A stretch of DNA of 64,000 bases from positions 96,174 to 160,173 of the forward strand of contig NW_004452138.1 of the NCBI RefSeq assembly GCF_000321225.1. The letters run 5' to 3'. Source of the DNA: Odobenus rosmarus divergens (lineage: Eukaryota; Chordata; Mammalia; Carnivora; Odobenidae). The notes under the pieces are model-generated. The model ran no database searches, had not been told where the DNA came from, and worked only from the letters and a program-made list of their open reading frames with translations. Below, one piece after another: positions 44,906 through 56,716 of the stretch (positions are counted from its first letter, which is position 1; every line of letters starts with the position of its first letter). The position numbers and the translations under genes are program-made.

Positions 44906-45284
44906 AACAATTTTGGGGAATAGAACAGCCCAAGGGAAATAAGAAGCCACTAATCTTATGGAAAGGGTTTGAAAATGAAAATACATTAAACATTTAGCAA
45001 ATGAAGAAAAATGCATGAAAAACTGCAGCAGGAAAAGAGGGAAAAATTTATTAACTTAACATGTATCAGGCCAACCTAGTGCTATGTCTGGCTTTGGAGC
45101 AGGAAAGGAATTCTCAGCTGCTTTTGAGTAGAATAGATTACTTTGCTACTCTGAAACAAATGCAGGCAGATAACAAATCATTTGAACTGTCCAAGAACAC
45201 TAAAGATCCCAAGACTCCCCTACACTTTCCTTTGGAGTACAGGCTCAGTGCTTACCAAGTGCAGACTCACTCTGGCCCTGCCTG

Positions 45285-45510
45285 GTACCATGGAAAGAAC
45301 ACAGGCTCTGGGTCACCCACCTTGACTTTACCATTCTCTAGGTCTATGGCATTGGGCAATTCACATACTCATCCTCTCTAAATCTGGGTTTTCTCACTTA
45401 TAAAATGGAACTGTTAATTTTTAAATAAGAGGCTGGTAAGGATTAAATGAGATAGACTGTGTAAAAGTCCTGGGACAAGATAAGCTTTCAACAAATGGCA
45501 ATTTTTATTA
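45285..45510 (+). repeat. MIR
   Basis: 'catggaaagaacacaggctc', 'gggttttctcacttataaaa', 'ggattaaatgagatagactg', 'ctttcaacaaatggcaattt'. Confidence 0.82.
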
Positions 45511-46149
45511 TGACTTCAAAGATGATGGTGCCCATAGACGGAAGATGAACCCACTTACTGTATATAAGCAAACCAGCAAATGAGACAAAAGAAAATTGGC
45601 TTCATTCAATACTTTCTGTAATTTCTCTTCTTTTTCCACTGAAGGTTCTACACTGTAGCAGGAGGAAAAGGCGTTGTGTATGGTGGTCCCATTTAGGACA
45701 TTTTATTTTCTGTCTGATGCAAAAAAGGTTTCCTTCAAGGTCAGAGTGAGATCAAGAGTTTACAGAGGGAACTGAAATCATTTTGGTTATAAGTTTAAAA
45801 AACTGAAATGTTAGTGTATGTAAATTTGTCTCCCCTTTGATTTTCTAAAATACTGAAAATGGCATATTAGAAGCAGTAGGTATACTCAAAGCTACAGATG
45901 AGAAAAGAAGACAGAGCATGAAAAACAGCAGCAGAATAGTAAAAGCACAGCATTCTGGGCCACTTTGGGGTGCAATAGCCAAAAATATTTAATTAGTTCC
46001 TTATGGTACAGTATAATTGTTAATATTTATATAGGTTTTCTTAAATCATCAATTAAAGCATCTACTTGTCTTCATATCATCATGCTGAAAGGATAAGAGA
46101 TACATATTTTATGAAAAAGAAAAGCAAGGGAGAATGAGTTTCATGTCTA
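45511..46149. other. Unique sequence
   Basis: Nothing recognised. Confidence 0.35.
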
Positions 46150-46300
46150 TGAGAGGTAACCCGGTACACCATGTAGATGTTGGGGCACAGAGACCTGGGT
46201 TTCTACTTTCATAGTTACTATGGCTTCACAGGAACAACCATCGTCTTTTTGCCTCAGTCTCCTCTTGGAAAATAATGAGAAAGTTAGGATCAGAAGTTAA
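46150..46300 (+). repeat. MIR remnant
   Basis: 'agagacctgggtttctactt' and 'tttgcctcagtctcctcttg' give the MIR core. Confidence 0.55.
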
Positions 46301-46309
46301 AAGACTTAC

Positions 46310-46610
46310 AGCTTTTTTGTTGGAATTCTTCTCTTTGCAAATGATAGAAACCCAAACCAAGTAAGTTTAAGTAAAAATATACATATAATTAATATGGTCA
46401 CTGGAACAACTCATAGAACCAAATTACAGAAATCATACTAAGGCTCCAGAAAACTAGAACCAGTGGCTTGGATATCACCAGGACTCTCTGGTCTTACATG
46501 ACTGCTTTTCTCTGCAAGTCTGTCTATGTTCTCTTTCTCCTCCCTTCTTTCTCTCTTTGTAATGGTTTCCTCTAATCTTCTGGTGCTCCTGCAGGGAAAC
46601 AGGGGCAGCA
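46310..46610 (+). repeat. Unnamed ancient repeat (family B, copy 2)
   Basis: 'gcaaatgatagaaacccaaa' then a CT-rich block. Parallel to 43300-43690. A 121-codon minus frame over 46438-46803 has no domain and comes from this repeat. Confidence 0.45.
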
Positions 46611-47049
46611 TCAGGGTGAGGCACGTGAGGCACTTTGGCCCCAAACTGACTGAGGTGCCCGCTCTCAGGGCCCTGTGAATGTTGACTCCTAAATGCTGTG
46701 CTTCCCGTGCCTTGCTTGCCTCACCTTGGTCCCTGTCTTGTTGGAAAATATGGCCGTTGAAAACAACTAAATTTAAAAAAAAAAAAAAATCTATTTCTGT
46801 CACTTTTTTCTCTTAGCTCCAAGCCAAACTTCTTAAAGCAGGTACATCTTGCATTGGTTTGAGTTAGTATGCACCATGGGTCAACTAAATGTGGCCAAGG
46901 GTTAGGCATATTTTACATAGTAGGAACCATGGTACACATTTGAATGAGATTGGGACGAGGCAAGAGGGAAAGTTTCTAGGAAAGAAGTGCTAGGCAAAGC
47001 AGGTATTGATGGTACCCCAAATACTGGATCATTGACTGTTGTTGGTGCC

Positions 47050-47685
47050 ATAGTGGGCTGAATGGTGGCTCCCCAAAAGATATGTCCTCATCCATCCTAA
47101 CCATTAGAACCTATAAATGTGACCTTATTTGAAAAATAAGTGCTTTTGCAGATGTAATTAAGGATCTTGAGATGAGATTACCCTGAGTTATCCAGGTGGG
47201 TCCTAAATACAATGACAAATGTCCTTGCAAGAGATACATAGAGAAGAGACAGAGAGGGGAGAAGGCCATGTGAGGATGGAGGCTGAGTTTGGAGTGATGC
47301 AGCTGCAAGCCAAGGAATGCCTGGAAGCTGAAGAGGTAAGGATCAGATTCTCCCGTGGAGCCTTGGGAGGGAGTGTGGCCCAGCCAACATCTTGATTTTT
47401 TGACTTCTGGCTTTTTTTTTTTTTATGTTATGTTAGTCACCATACATTACATCATTAGTTTTTGATGTAGTGTTCCATGATTCATTGTTTGCATATAACA
47501 CCCAGTGCTCCATGCAGTACATGCCCTCTTTAATACCCATCACTGGGCTAACCCATCCCCCCACCCCCTTCCCCTCTAGAACCCTCAATTTGTTTAAAAC
47601 TGTGAGAGAATCCATTTCTGTAGTTTTAAGCCACCAGATCTGTTGTAACTCATTATGGCAGACGTAGGAAACAAATACAGGTGCA
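47050..47685 (+). mobile_element. MaLR LTR split by an L1 fragment
   Basis: LTR text at 47050-47410 ('gggctgaatggtggctcccc', 'aatgtccttgcaagagatac', 'gcagctgcaagccaaggaat') and 47601-47685 ('aactgtgagagaatccattt', 'taagccaccagatctgttgt'). Plus orientation. Confidence 0.8.
47411..47600 (-). mobile_element. LINE-1 3' UTR fragment in the MaLR LTR
   Basis: Reverse L1 3' end starting with a T run, then 'gttagtcaccatacattaca', 'acacccagtgctccatgcag', 'aatacccatcactgggctaa'. Same subfamily as the plus-strand copy at 23268. Confidence 0.9.
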
Positions 47686-47734
47686 AAATAAGAAATCATG
47701 AACAAGTCGTAAGACTTCTGTGGCCATCAGGGGA

Positions 47735-47940
47735 AGACACGTAACATAGTGTTTAAGAACATGAGCTCTGGAGCCCGGCTGTCAGGGTTCGGATACTGGT
47801 GCTGCCATTTAATAGATATCATCTTGGACAATTATTTAACCTCTTCTGGGCTTCAATTCTTCATTCCTAAAATGGGAGTAATAATATTTGGTAATTCATG
47901 CAGAGTTTAGAACAGTGATTAGCATATACTATATACTGAC
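47735..47940 (+). repeat. MIR
   Basis: 'agtgtttaagaacatgagct', 'ctggagcccggctgtcaggg', 'aaaatgggagtaataatatt'. Confidence 0.88.
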
Positions 47941-48149
47941 TAGGACCCACAGTTATTCATGTATGAATTTGGGGTAAAAATAATATTTCCCCTGACCATG
48001 CCATCACATTGTTGGAATGATTCACTGGGAGTAAGTGAATTTCATTCAAGTCAAATGACCTATGTGTATGAGGAAACAGGGTAGGAAGTGCAGGGGGAAA
48101 TAAAATAAATTAAATAAGTATCTGGCCCTGAGGAGTTTACAATCCTGTT

Positions 48150-48541
48150 ATAGACTGAATTGAGTTCCCCCCAAATTCATAGATTGAAACATTAACCCCT
48201 AATGTGACTGTATTTAAAGAGATACCTTTAAGGAGGTACTTAAGGTTAAATGAGATCATAAGCACAGGGCCCTAATCTGATAGGGCTGGTGTCCTTATAA
48301 GAAGAAGAAGAGACACCAAAGACTTTTCTCTCTCTCTCTGCATGTGCACAGAGAAAAGGCCACCTGAGGACACAGTGAGCTGTTGTCTGCATGGTGGGAA
48401 GAGAGTTCTCACCAGAAATCAACCCTAATGACACATGGATCTTGAATTTCCAGCCTCCAGAACTCTAAGAAATAAGTTTCTGTTGTTTAGGTAACCCAAT
48501 GCGTGGTATTTTGTTATGACAACCCTAGAAGACTAACACAA
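48150..48541 (+). mobile_element. MaLR LTR (MLT1-type)
   Basis: 'tatagactgaattgagttcc', 'gtgtccttataagaagaaga', 'ccagcctccagaactctaag', ending 'agaagactaacaca'. Plus orientation. Confidence 0.85.
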
Positions 48542-49049
48542 GTCCTTTAGTGGAAATTCTAAAGCAATCCATATTAAAGTTATTGTATTCTACTACTATT
48601 AATACTAACAGCTAATTCTTGCAACTAGTATACTGTTTGTGGAATGAAAAAGGATGCCTCTAAGGTACAAACCTTTTTTTGTTTTACACTATGACTCTAA
48701 GAAGTTTGTGCAAATACACAGTGGAATTCTGGAACTTCGACAGCTCTAAATGAAATGCTCTTATGAGGGTTGTAATCAGGAAAGAGATTAGAATAAAACC
48801 AAACTCTTTCTACAGGGAGAGAATTTTTGCCCTTGTAAAATGTGTTCACTCCATTTGCCCTCTCCTCTATATTTTTACCTTCATTTTGGAAGTCTTCTAA
48901 AATTAAAAAAAAAATGTTTTCCTATAGTATGGATGGAAATGAGTCTAAGGTAGAATATTATTTCCTTACTGGAGGAGGGAATTATTTTCCTTCCATATAT
49001 TAGACAAAGACCATTCTTCAAATGCCTCTGCAATAAAATTCCTGTTCAG
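48542..49049. other. Unique sequence
   Basis: Nothing recognised. Confidence 0.35.
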
Positions 49050-49290
49050 CTCTCAGATGCACTGACATGTCACCTCTTCCATGAAGATTTCTCTGTTGCC
49101 ACTTCCCTCAAATTAGAATTAATTAATCCCTTCTCCCTCTGTGCGTGACATGTGTCACAGTCTGACTTGGGGCAGGCACATCTCCCTAGATTATTAGATC
49201 TTTAAAGTCAAGGGCAGTTACCTTTAGTTCTGAACTCATCTGTCTCCCCATAGCCAATGGGGTGCCCATACTTAGAAGAACTTCAGTATA
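49050..49290 (+). repeat. L2
   Basis: 'cacctcttccatgaagattt', 'tgcgtgacatgtgtcacagt', 'agtcaagggcagttaccttt'. Confidence 0.65.
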
Positions 49291-49321
49291 TAAGTTGAAA
49301 GGAGTTTCACCTATTATTATT

Positions 49322-49351
49322 AAAACACACACACATACACACACACACACA
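49322..49351 (+). repeat. (CA)n microsatellite
   Basis: About 14 CA units with one interrupting TA. Confidence 0.95.
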
Positions 49352-49747
49352 GCATTTCTGTTTGGAATTCTTGTCTTCTGGTGTAATCTAAGTAGGATAA
49401 AGGAACAGTAAGAATGAAACATTTAAAAGTCAAAAACTGGTATCTTATCCTGACCACTCGAATCATGTACATTTAAAATCTGATGGACCTACACTAATAT
49501 CCCATCTCTTGCAGCCATTTAAACCTGATGATGGAGAGTCTGGGTGTGCCTGTGGCAATCACCTTAGACCTTGACTTAATTCTGCACTCCCAGCACCATT
49601 CTGGCTTCACTGGCATGGTATCCAATTTTCCACCCTATCTCTGCCTCTTGAGCATAATGAGTAATTTAGCTCTCCTGGTTTTGACTAATAGCACTGATGT
49701 TTCATATTTCAGTCTATCAGGGTTTTAGACATGAGTACTGTGCATTG

Positions 49748-49962
49748 CATGTTGGAAAGTTGGTTTTCAAACTGTGGTTTTTGGACCAGCAGCAGCAGCA
49801 TCACCTGGAAATATGTTAGAAGTGCACATTATACAGCCTCACCCCAGAACTGCTGACTCAGAAACTTGGGGGACAGGAGGTCATGCCCGGCAATCTGTGT
49901 TGTAACAGTCTTCTAGGTGATTCTTCTGATGATAAAATTTGAGAAAAACCACTATAGAAAGT
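49748..49962 (+). mobile_element. MER5A-like hAT DNA transposon
   Basis: 'ggttttcaaactgtggtttt', 'agcatcacctggaaatatgt', 'cagaaacttgggggacagg', and the complementary end 'aaaatttgagaaaaaccac' pair as terminal inverted repeats. Contains a short CAG run near 49789-49801. Confidence 0.85.
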
Positions 49963-50815
49963 TCACCAAATTTCTTCAAGTTCTCAACTGTGTAGGTATA
50001 ATTTCTATTCTGTGGGGTGATTTTTGTGACTTTATAAGTCCCAAGGTCCACTAAGTTCACACTGAAGGTGCTAAATAAACAGGGTTGAATCTGAACCTAG
50101 TAGTCCCATGCTAGAGCTGTGGGTCTGAGTAACCACAATTTCACTTCGCAGGGCCTTCTATTCACATGGGTTTTTGTGCACCTGCTTCACAAGACAGCAG
50201 CACTCCCACCCACACTGTGGCAAGCTCTCTATCACCTGGCACATATGCTGCTCCCAGTCTCATCACACCTTGGTGAAGGAATACATGGGCCCATATGTCA
50301 GCCAACGTGTTTATATTCTTTTATACAGAAAGGGGAAATATGTTTCACAATAAATGTTTTCATACTTTGGAGCAGACTTTTTTTTTTTTAAGAGAGAAAG
50401 AGAGAGAAACTTTGGAGGGAGCTCATTGAAGCTTTGTTTCTTTGCAATATTTTTATCACTCGGTCTTGAAAAGAGCCTGCATGTTCACTGGGAAGAATGT
50501 CTGCTGAAATTTGGGTCTCTGGAGAAAGACCAAGTGTGGAGTGTGTTTGTTGAGACAATCAGGAGGGGAAGAATCCGTGGATCAGAGGTAAAAACTCTTA
50601 TAATCCATGCAGGGAAACCAAAACTAAGAGATATGAAAACCCACAAGCTAAGAGGTGGAAGCTGGGAGCTGGGAGCTGGAAGGATACAGGAGATATGTCA
50701 TAAATAATTTAGAAGGTTGCTAGATGATTGCCAGAGTGACCCTGGCATGCTTTAGTTGGCTTTTGTGTATACAAAGGGGATGGATTGCATTTAGGAATAA
50801 TTTTAAAAAATGTTT
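49963..50815. other. Unique sequence with a T/GA tract
   Basis: A T-run plus GA block at 50378-50408 between two copies of actttggag (50364-50372, 50409-50417) could be a very short truncated SINE tail, but this is weak. The 117-codon frame at 50354-50707 starts in this low-complexity tract. Confidence 0.3.
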
Positions 50816-51020
50816 GGGGATGCCTGGATGGCTCAGTTGGCTAAGCGTCTGCTTTCGGCTTAGGTCATGATCTAAGGGTCCTGGGATCCAGCTCTGTGTC
50901 AAGCCCTGCATTGAGACCACTCCCTGCTGAGAGGGGAGTCTGCTTCTCCCTCTCCCTCTGCAGCTCCCTCTGCTTGTGCTCTCTCTCTCTCTGTCAAATA
51001 TATAAATAAAATCTTTAAAA
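50816..51020 (+). mobile_element. Carnivore SINE
   Basis: Plus-strand copy, head 'ggggatgcctggatggctca', tail 'atataaataaaatctttaaa'. Somewhat decayed. Confidence 0.94.
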
Positions 51021-51639
51021 AATTTTTTAAGAAGTCTATTAAATTAATTGTGATTCAATAATAATGGTAACCATAACAGTGATGATAGTGACAGTATGTG
51101 ATATGAGAAACTGATGTGCCTTTATCTCTCCCTTTTCTTGTGCACATCTGTTTAACTTTGTGACATTCTCCCATTCAGGCTCAGAATCAAGAAACAGTGC
51201 TTCAAAGGTGGGATTTCAATGGAGAAAATGAGAAGCAAAATAATAAATAAAAGTATTGTTTTTATGTTTTAGAAAACAACAATTTAAGTAACAGAAATAT
51301 TTGGGAGAAAATAAGGCAGAAAGAATTTGCTCTAAACCTTCTTCTCCATCCCAGCCCCCAGGGAACAAATCCACTATATGAATATGATCCTCCAAACTAG
51401 GGAAGAAGAAAACATTTAAAAGATGCAGAAAACAAGTGTTAGTTACCATAGAAGGTTATCCTCTACCCTCCTCTCCTCCAGCCATGATAAGGAACAGAAA
51501 CCATAGAATCCTCAGATAAATACAGGGATCTAAGAGTAGAAGAAACGCATACTTACCTCCTGCCCATAACTCTAAGAGATTAGATTCACAGATGGTCCCC
51601 ACAGCCCTAAGTCATAGAAACTGTACAGAATTATGCCAA
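51021..51639. other. Unique sequence
   Basis: Nothing recognised. Confidence 0.35.
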
Positions 51640-51780
51640 GTTTGGTGCTAGGTTCTCTAAGTATAGTTTCTGAAAACAACCCATATTATTAGACTCCTTT
51701 TAAAGAGGAAGAACTGAGATTAAAGCCCCACGACTGCACAGCAATTATGTAGGAGAGGTGGTAAACAAATTCAGCAAAAT
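51640..51780 (-). repeat. MIR remnant
   Basis: 'aaagaggaagaactgagatt' and 'gactgcacagcaattatgta' correspond to the MIR core in reverse. Confidence 0.5.
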
Positions 51781-51954
51781 AGCAGATGGAGAAAAGAAGT
51801 CCTTGGTAACCTTCAGAATTCTGTCTCCTTGAAAACTTATGTGAATGTGGACAAAACACTTAATCTTTCATCATCTACAAAAATATGGACATTTACTTTC
51901 ACTACTTCATAGGGTCCTTGAGAGGATAAGCAAAATGCGGTATTTTGTTTTTAT

Positions 51955-53090
51955 CCTGCTTAGGGTTCTTTGAGTTTCTTCGACATGTGGTTTGAGGTCA
52001 TTTATTATTTTTTGCAGAAATTTTGGTCTTTATTCCTTCAACTATATTTTTCTGCATTGTTATTTCTGTTTTCCTTCTCTTTGTAGGATTCTAATTACAC
52101 ATATGCTAGACTGATATTGTCAGACAGTTCTTGGGTGCCCTGTTCTGGTTTCATATTTGTTGGCATGTGTTTGTTTTATTTGTTTGTTTTCACTTTTTTT
52201 CTTCTTGTGTTTCAACCTGGGTAATTTCTAATTGATCTATCTTCGAATTCACTGATTCTTTCCTTGGCTGTGTCAAATTTAATGATAAGCCTGATAAAGG
52301 AATTCTTCATCTCCAGTGCAGTCATTTTTTATCTCTCCTGGTGCTATTTGCCCTTTATGATTTTCATCTTTCTGTTGAAATTTCCCACTAATGCTCACGT
52401 GTTTTCCAACACTTTATCACTTTTTTTTCACACTGTCATTTTAAAGTCCAACATGTGGGTCCTTTCTGATTGTGATACTGTTAATTTTTTTTTCTCTTGA
52501 TGATGGGTTGTTTTCTTTGTGTCTTTGTAATTTTTTTAATGAATATCAGACAGCTCATGCAGAATAATAGAGACTTGAGTAATACTATTTTACTCCTAGA
52601 AATGGGCACACAGTTTACCAGGCCAATGATGTGAAGGTTTGAGGTAAATCTAGGTAAGAGTTGAGTGAGGCTTGGGCTTTGTTGTTGCTATGGTTCCCTT
52701 AAAGCACCACAACTTTTCCTCTAAAAATGCCTTGTGCTGAGGATGGCAGCTGTGGTGCTGGGGTGGGTGGAGTGGTGGTTTCTCAAGGTACATATTCCAT
52801 CTTTATTTTTCAGCTTTTCTTGTGACATATGCCACAGGGCAACATTCTTTATTTATGCCTTTTTACCTTCCTCAGTGGTATATTGTTGTTTGTTATTTGT
52901 TGTGTGTAACACTGGTGAATGGGAAGCAGAGGGGCTTCCCTTTTTCCTGGTCTAGCCTCAGTCTTAGGAAGATGCTATGTGGGTGGGCCTCCCTTTTCTT
53001 TCTGCATGCCCCCAAAAGGGTCTGCTCCTCAGTCTGGTTATGATACAAAGATAAAGCAGAACAGAGCCAGACTTGACCCATGGTGAACAG
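51955..53090 (-). mobile_element. Old LINE-1 (L1M-type) 5' region
   Basis: Reverse complement of the same old L1 region as the blocks at 4930 and 10535: 'ttgagtttcttcgacatgtg', 'tctaattgatctatcttcga', 'ttcactgattctttccttgg'. The part right of 52600 is less certain. No intact frame. Confidence 0.6.
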
Positions 53091-53364
53091 GTAATGTGAG
53101 CGGGGAATACATCTTTATTGTTGCAACCCAGTAAGACTTTGGGACCTTCTATTACTGAATGATAATTTAGCCAAATGTGATTGATATAACTCCAAAGCAT
53201 TATTTTTTTCCATTTAGGTGATTAAAAGTATTTGCATACAATCAAATATTTTTAAAACTCAGGGAGATGGTACATTTGGTTACTCAAGTATTCTGATTAC
53301 TTAAAAAACAAACCTCTTTGGAATCTCTTATGTTTAAGTGGCTTAGGCCAAGGGTGGAGTAGGA

Positions 53365-53480
53365 TTGTATAATACAATTGGGCTGGATTTTAAGTCAAAA
53401 GATATGGGTTTGATTTCTGACTTCATTTCCTTTGCTTGTAAAATGAAAGAGATTGGACTAAATTTAGTAATTTTTCAACT
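53365..53480 (+). repeat. MIR remnant
   Basis: 'ttaagtcaaaagatatgggt' and 'catttcctttgcttgtaaaa' resemble MIR. Confidence 0.4.
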
Positions 53481-53576
53481 TGTAGGACTTAGAATACTGA
53501 GTGGACTTTCAAGGGGTTTGCCTGTCCAAATAAGCTTGAACATTGTTTGTGCCTGAATAACTAATGTTTTCATATA

Positions 53577-54590
53577 GTGTTGTGGATTAGATTGTTTCTC
53601 TCCCTAAAAAAAAGTACGTTGATGTCCTAACCCCCATTTACCTTACAATGTGATCTTATTTGGAAATAGGGTCTTTACAGAAGTAGTCAAGTTAACATGA
53701 GGTTATTAGGGTGGGCTCTGATCCAATATGATTAATGTCCTTATAAAAAAGGGATATTTGGACACAGGAACAGACACTCCCAGAGAGAAAACAACATGAA
53801 GACACGGAGGGAGAAGATAGCCATGTGACTGGAGTGATGCATATAAAAGTTTCTGGACACCAAGGATTGCCAGCAAATTCCAGAAGCTAGAAGAGGCAGG
53901 GAAGTATTCTTTCCTAAAGCCATCAGAGAGAGGATGACCCTGCTGATATCTTGATTTTGGATTTGGAGCCTCCAGAACTGTGAGTCAGTAAATTTATATT
54001 GTTTCAAGCCACATGTTTTTTGATACTTTGTTACAGCAGCCCTAAGAAGTTAATATAAATTTTGGTACCAGGAAGTAGGGTGCTGCTGTAACAAATACCT
54101 AAAAATGTGGAAACAGCTGTGGAATTGGCAACAGGTAAAAGATGGAAGAGTTTTGAGGCACTTGATGGAAAAAGGCTCAATTACCTTGAAAGATTATTGG
54201 TAAAAGTATGAATGTTAAAGTTGCCTCTAGTGAGGTCTCAGATAGAAATGAAAAACATTTTACTGGGAACTGGAGAAAAGGTGGTTCTTATTATAAAGTG
54301 GCAGAGGACGTGATGAATTTTGTTCTATTGTGCAGAAAGTAAAACTTATAAGTGATGAATTTGGATATTTAGCTAAGGAGGTTTCTAAGAAAAGTATTTA
54401 AAGTGCTGGCTAGATTCTCCTTCTTGCTTATAGTAAAATTCAGGAGAAGAGAGAAAAGTTGAAGAAGGAATTTTGTTTCAAGACTGAAACATAGAAACAT
54501 AGAAATTCTGACAGTTTCCACCTTGCTGGCCTTCTCTGTGGATTTCAAACTCAAGACATCAATTCTTACCTGAATTTGCAGCCTGCTGGT
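53577..54590 (+). mobile_element. MaLR element: LTR plus start of the internal region
   Basis: LTR at 53577-54055 ('cttatttggaaatagggtct', 'ccaaggattgccagcaaatt', 'ttgttacagcagccctaaga'). It is followed without gap by MaLR internal sequence ('ggtaccaggaagtagggtgc', 'aagtggcagaggacgtgatg', 'ggatatttagctaaggaggt'). This is the only MaLR in the window with internal sequence. No gag-like frame is intact. Confidence 0.82.
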
Positions 54591-54662
54591 ACACATAGAT
54601 ATGTGATTCCTTTCAAATTCTATGGGTAACTAATATAAACAAATTCACTTAAAAGTATTATG

Positions 54663-55460
54663 ATTGTTTTTTGGCCCTATGCAACCACTGAATCCTGTGG
54701 TTATGGTCTTGGTACTGCACCTGTTTCACTATGAAGTGGGTCCCTTGTCAGATGCTAATCTGAGTGATATTCCCTGATTGTGAGTCAGACATTCCATAAA
54801 TCCCTGGATTTTAGTGCTGGCTAAAGTTCTGTAAGCAAGAAAATCTACTATAGAATAGCTATCTATCCCTGTGAAGATGAACTACTGGTCCATCTAGGAC
54901 GGAAGGGACCCAGTGTAGTTAACTCGCTACGAAATGACTGGGTTAAACATTCAGAATTAATGGAAGCTAGATCAGTCTTGGTAAGGTGGAATCCAGATGT
55001 TTGGCTCATGCATTACACCTATTTCTGCCTCTGTGGCTGTTCCATTCATTTGTCCATCATACCAGTTCTGGGGTGGCTGATTATAAAGGCTGGTTTATGT
55101 CAACTGGCTGAGTCATTTTGTCTCTTTGTTCTTCAGTGTCTCTCCCATGATGGATGCTTTCTGGGGTGCATTAATGTGTAATGCAAACCTCTTCATACTC
55201 TGTGGTTTCTCACAGATGTCCATTCACATGCCTCTATCCCAGACGTTCCTGTCTCTAATCTTCTAGGGTTTTTCATTAAAGTTCCTATGATCTGGTTAGA
55301 TGATTAACTATTGCCAGGACACTGTATGTCTTTTCACTTTAAGCAAATTTTCCTTCTACATAATGTAGATGAATGGGTTTACTGCTCAGAGCTTAAAGAT
55401 TTTCCCCTTCTGCTATTTTTCAAGTCCACCCCTGACTTTGGCTGCAATGCAGGTGCACAT
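54663..55460 (-). mobile_element. ERV-L pol relic, integrase-side region, antisense
   Basis: The plus strand reads as the complement of ERV-L pol, in the part around RNase H to integrase ('ccctatgcaaccactgaatc', 'ggacggaagggacccagtgt'). The reading frame is destroyed by stops and indels, so this is a dead endogenous retroviral fossil. Its orientation is opposite to the next block. Confidence 0.6.
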
Positions 55461-56295
55461 TTCCCCCAATAAACCCCTTGTTCATCAAATCCATTTTGGT
55501 ACCTGCTTCTCAGAGGACCTAAACTATAAAAAATGTGGTGTTGAGAGTGATTTGAGAAAACAGGTTTGGGAACTGGCTCATTGACCAGCTAGCAGGGAAG
55601 ACCCCATCCTGAGTGGAAGCTGGGGATAGATAGTTCTTGGCACAAGATTTCACCATAATTGCTGATGATTTACCAGTGTGGATGTGGAAAGATATCTTAG
55701 TGGAAGAGAATGCCCAGGTCACAGTGGACCTGGCTTCTGGTGTTTAAGCATTGTTACCTAAAGAAATACAGGCGCTCCATCTTGTCCATGGCTATTAGGA
55801 GCCCAGTTCTGAGATCACTCTCCTACTGTTGGCTTTGACCTGCATAGTGAGCCACTACTGCACTTTTTAGTGATGCTGATGCCCCTTCTCATCAGCACAT
55901 TCTTGATGGCCTTGAGGTCATTATTGAGGTCCAGGCTGCAGTGCAAGCAACCCTGCTGCTTGTGCAGACCCTACAGAATTTTAAGTGTCAGGGGTGGAAA
56001 AGATGTAGTATAGAGTTTATGGTAAGCCCTATTGGGAGAATCACAGCATAGGTCCTTGAGATTCTGGAGCAAGGCCATGTCATCTGCAAGGGAGAATTAT
56101 ATGCCTTTTGAGAAACAGTTTCTTATGTGTTACTGGGTCCTAGTAGAGACAGAAGGCTTGCTAATGGGTCACCAAAAGGACATGCAATGGGAACCCATTA
56201 TTGGCTGGATTGTGTCAGAGACACCAATTTTAAGTAAAATGGGGCCAGGAGTAGTCCATTCCAAGATGAAAATGGTACATTTGGGATTGATCTAA
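55461..56295 (+). mobile_element. ERV-L-derived block with RNase H-side pol relic
   Basis: An LTR-like end with an AATAAA signal at about 55469-55474 and 'gcttctcagaggacctaaac' is followed by ERV-L pol text in sense orientation. The 87-codon open part at 56032-56295 corresponds to the RT-RNase H connection region. It starts and ends inside the domain and lacks both neighbours, so no function is expected. Confidence 0.6.
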
Positions 56296-56307
56296 AGTGT
56301 GTGAATG

Positions 56308-56490
56308 GGGGCGCCTGGGTGGCTCAGTTGGTTAAGCATCTGCCTTCGGCTCAGGTCATGATCCCCGGGTCCTGGGATCAAGCCCTGTGTTGGGCTGCCT
56401 GCTCAGTGGAGATCCTGCTTCTCCCTCTCCCTGCCACTCTGCCTACTAGTGCTCTCTCTATATCTCTCTGTCAAATAAATAAATAAATTT
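56308..56490 (+). mobile_element. Carnivore SINE, 5' half of a composite insertion
   Basis: Well-preserved plus-strand SINE: head 'gggcgcctgggtggctcagt', tail (AAAT)n. Left flank is agtgtgtgaatg at 56296-56307. The matching right flank is not at the SINE end but at 56705-56716, beyond the L1 fragment. Confidence 0.95.
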
Positions 56491-56704
56491 TTTTAAATTT
56501 ATTTTTAAAATTATTAACATATAATGTATTATTTGTTTCAGGGGTACAGGTCTGTGATTCATCAGTCTTACACAATTCACAGTGCTCCCCACAACATGTA
56601 CCCTCCCCAATGTCCATCACCCAGCCACCCCATCCCTCCCACCCTCCTCCACTTCAGCAACCCTTAGTTTGTTTCCTGAGATTAAGAAAATTAAAAAAAA
56701 AAAT
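56491..56704 (-). mobile_element. LINE-1 3' UTR fragment, 3' half of a composite insertion
   Basis: Reverse L1 3' UTR ('gtattatttgtttcaggggt', 'cagtgctccccacaacatgt', 'cccttagtttgtttcctgag'), followed by an A-rich run (56686-56703) directly before the right-hand duplication. The A run sits where the L1 5' end should be if this were a simple L1 insertion. Confidence 0.88.
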
Positions 56705-56716
56705 AGTGTGTGAATG

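Noticed and set aside
46438..46803. 121-codon minus-strand frame
   Set aside because: Begins at a homopolymer-rich stretch and covers an old repeat; no recognisable protein features.
50354..50707. 117-codon plus-strand frame
   Set aside because: Starts in a T/GA low-complexity tract; no domain and no support for initiation.
56032..56295. 87-codon open frame as a host gene
   Set aside because: It lies within ERV-L pol text and starts and stops in mid-domain, so it is a retroviral relic.
3984..56490. tRNA genes suggested by the 'tggctcagttgg' A-box text
   Set aside because: These are the tRNA-derived heads of carnivore SINEs. The rest of the tRNA fold is decayed and every copy continues into SINE body.
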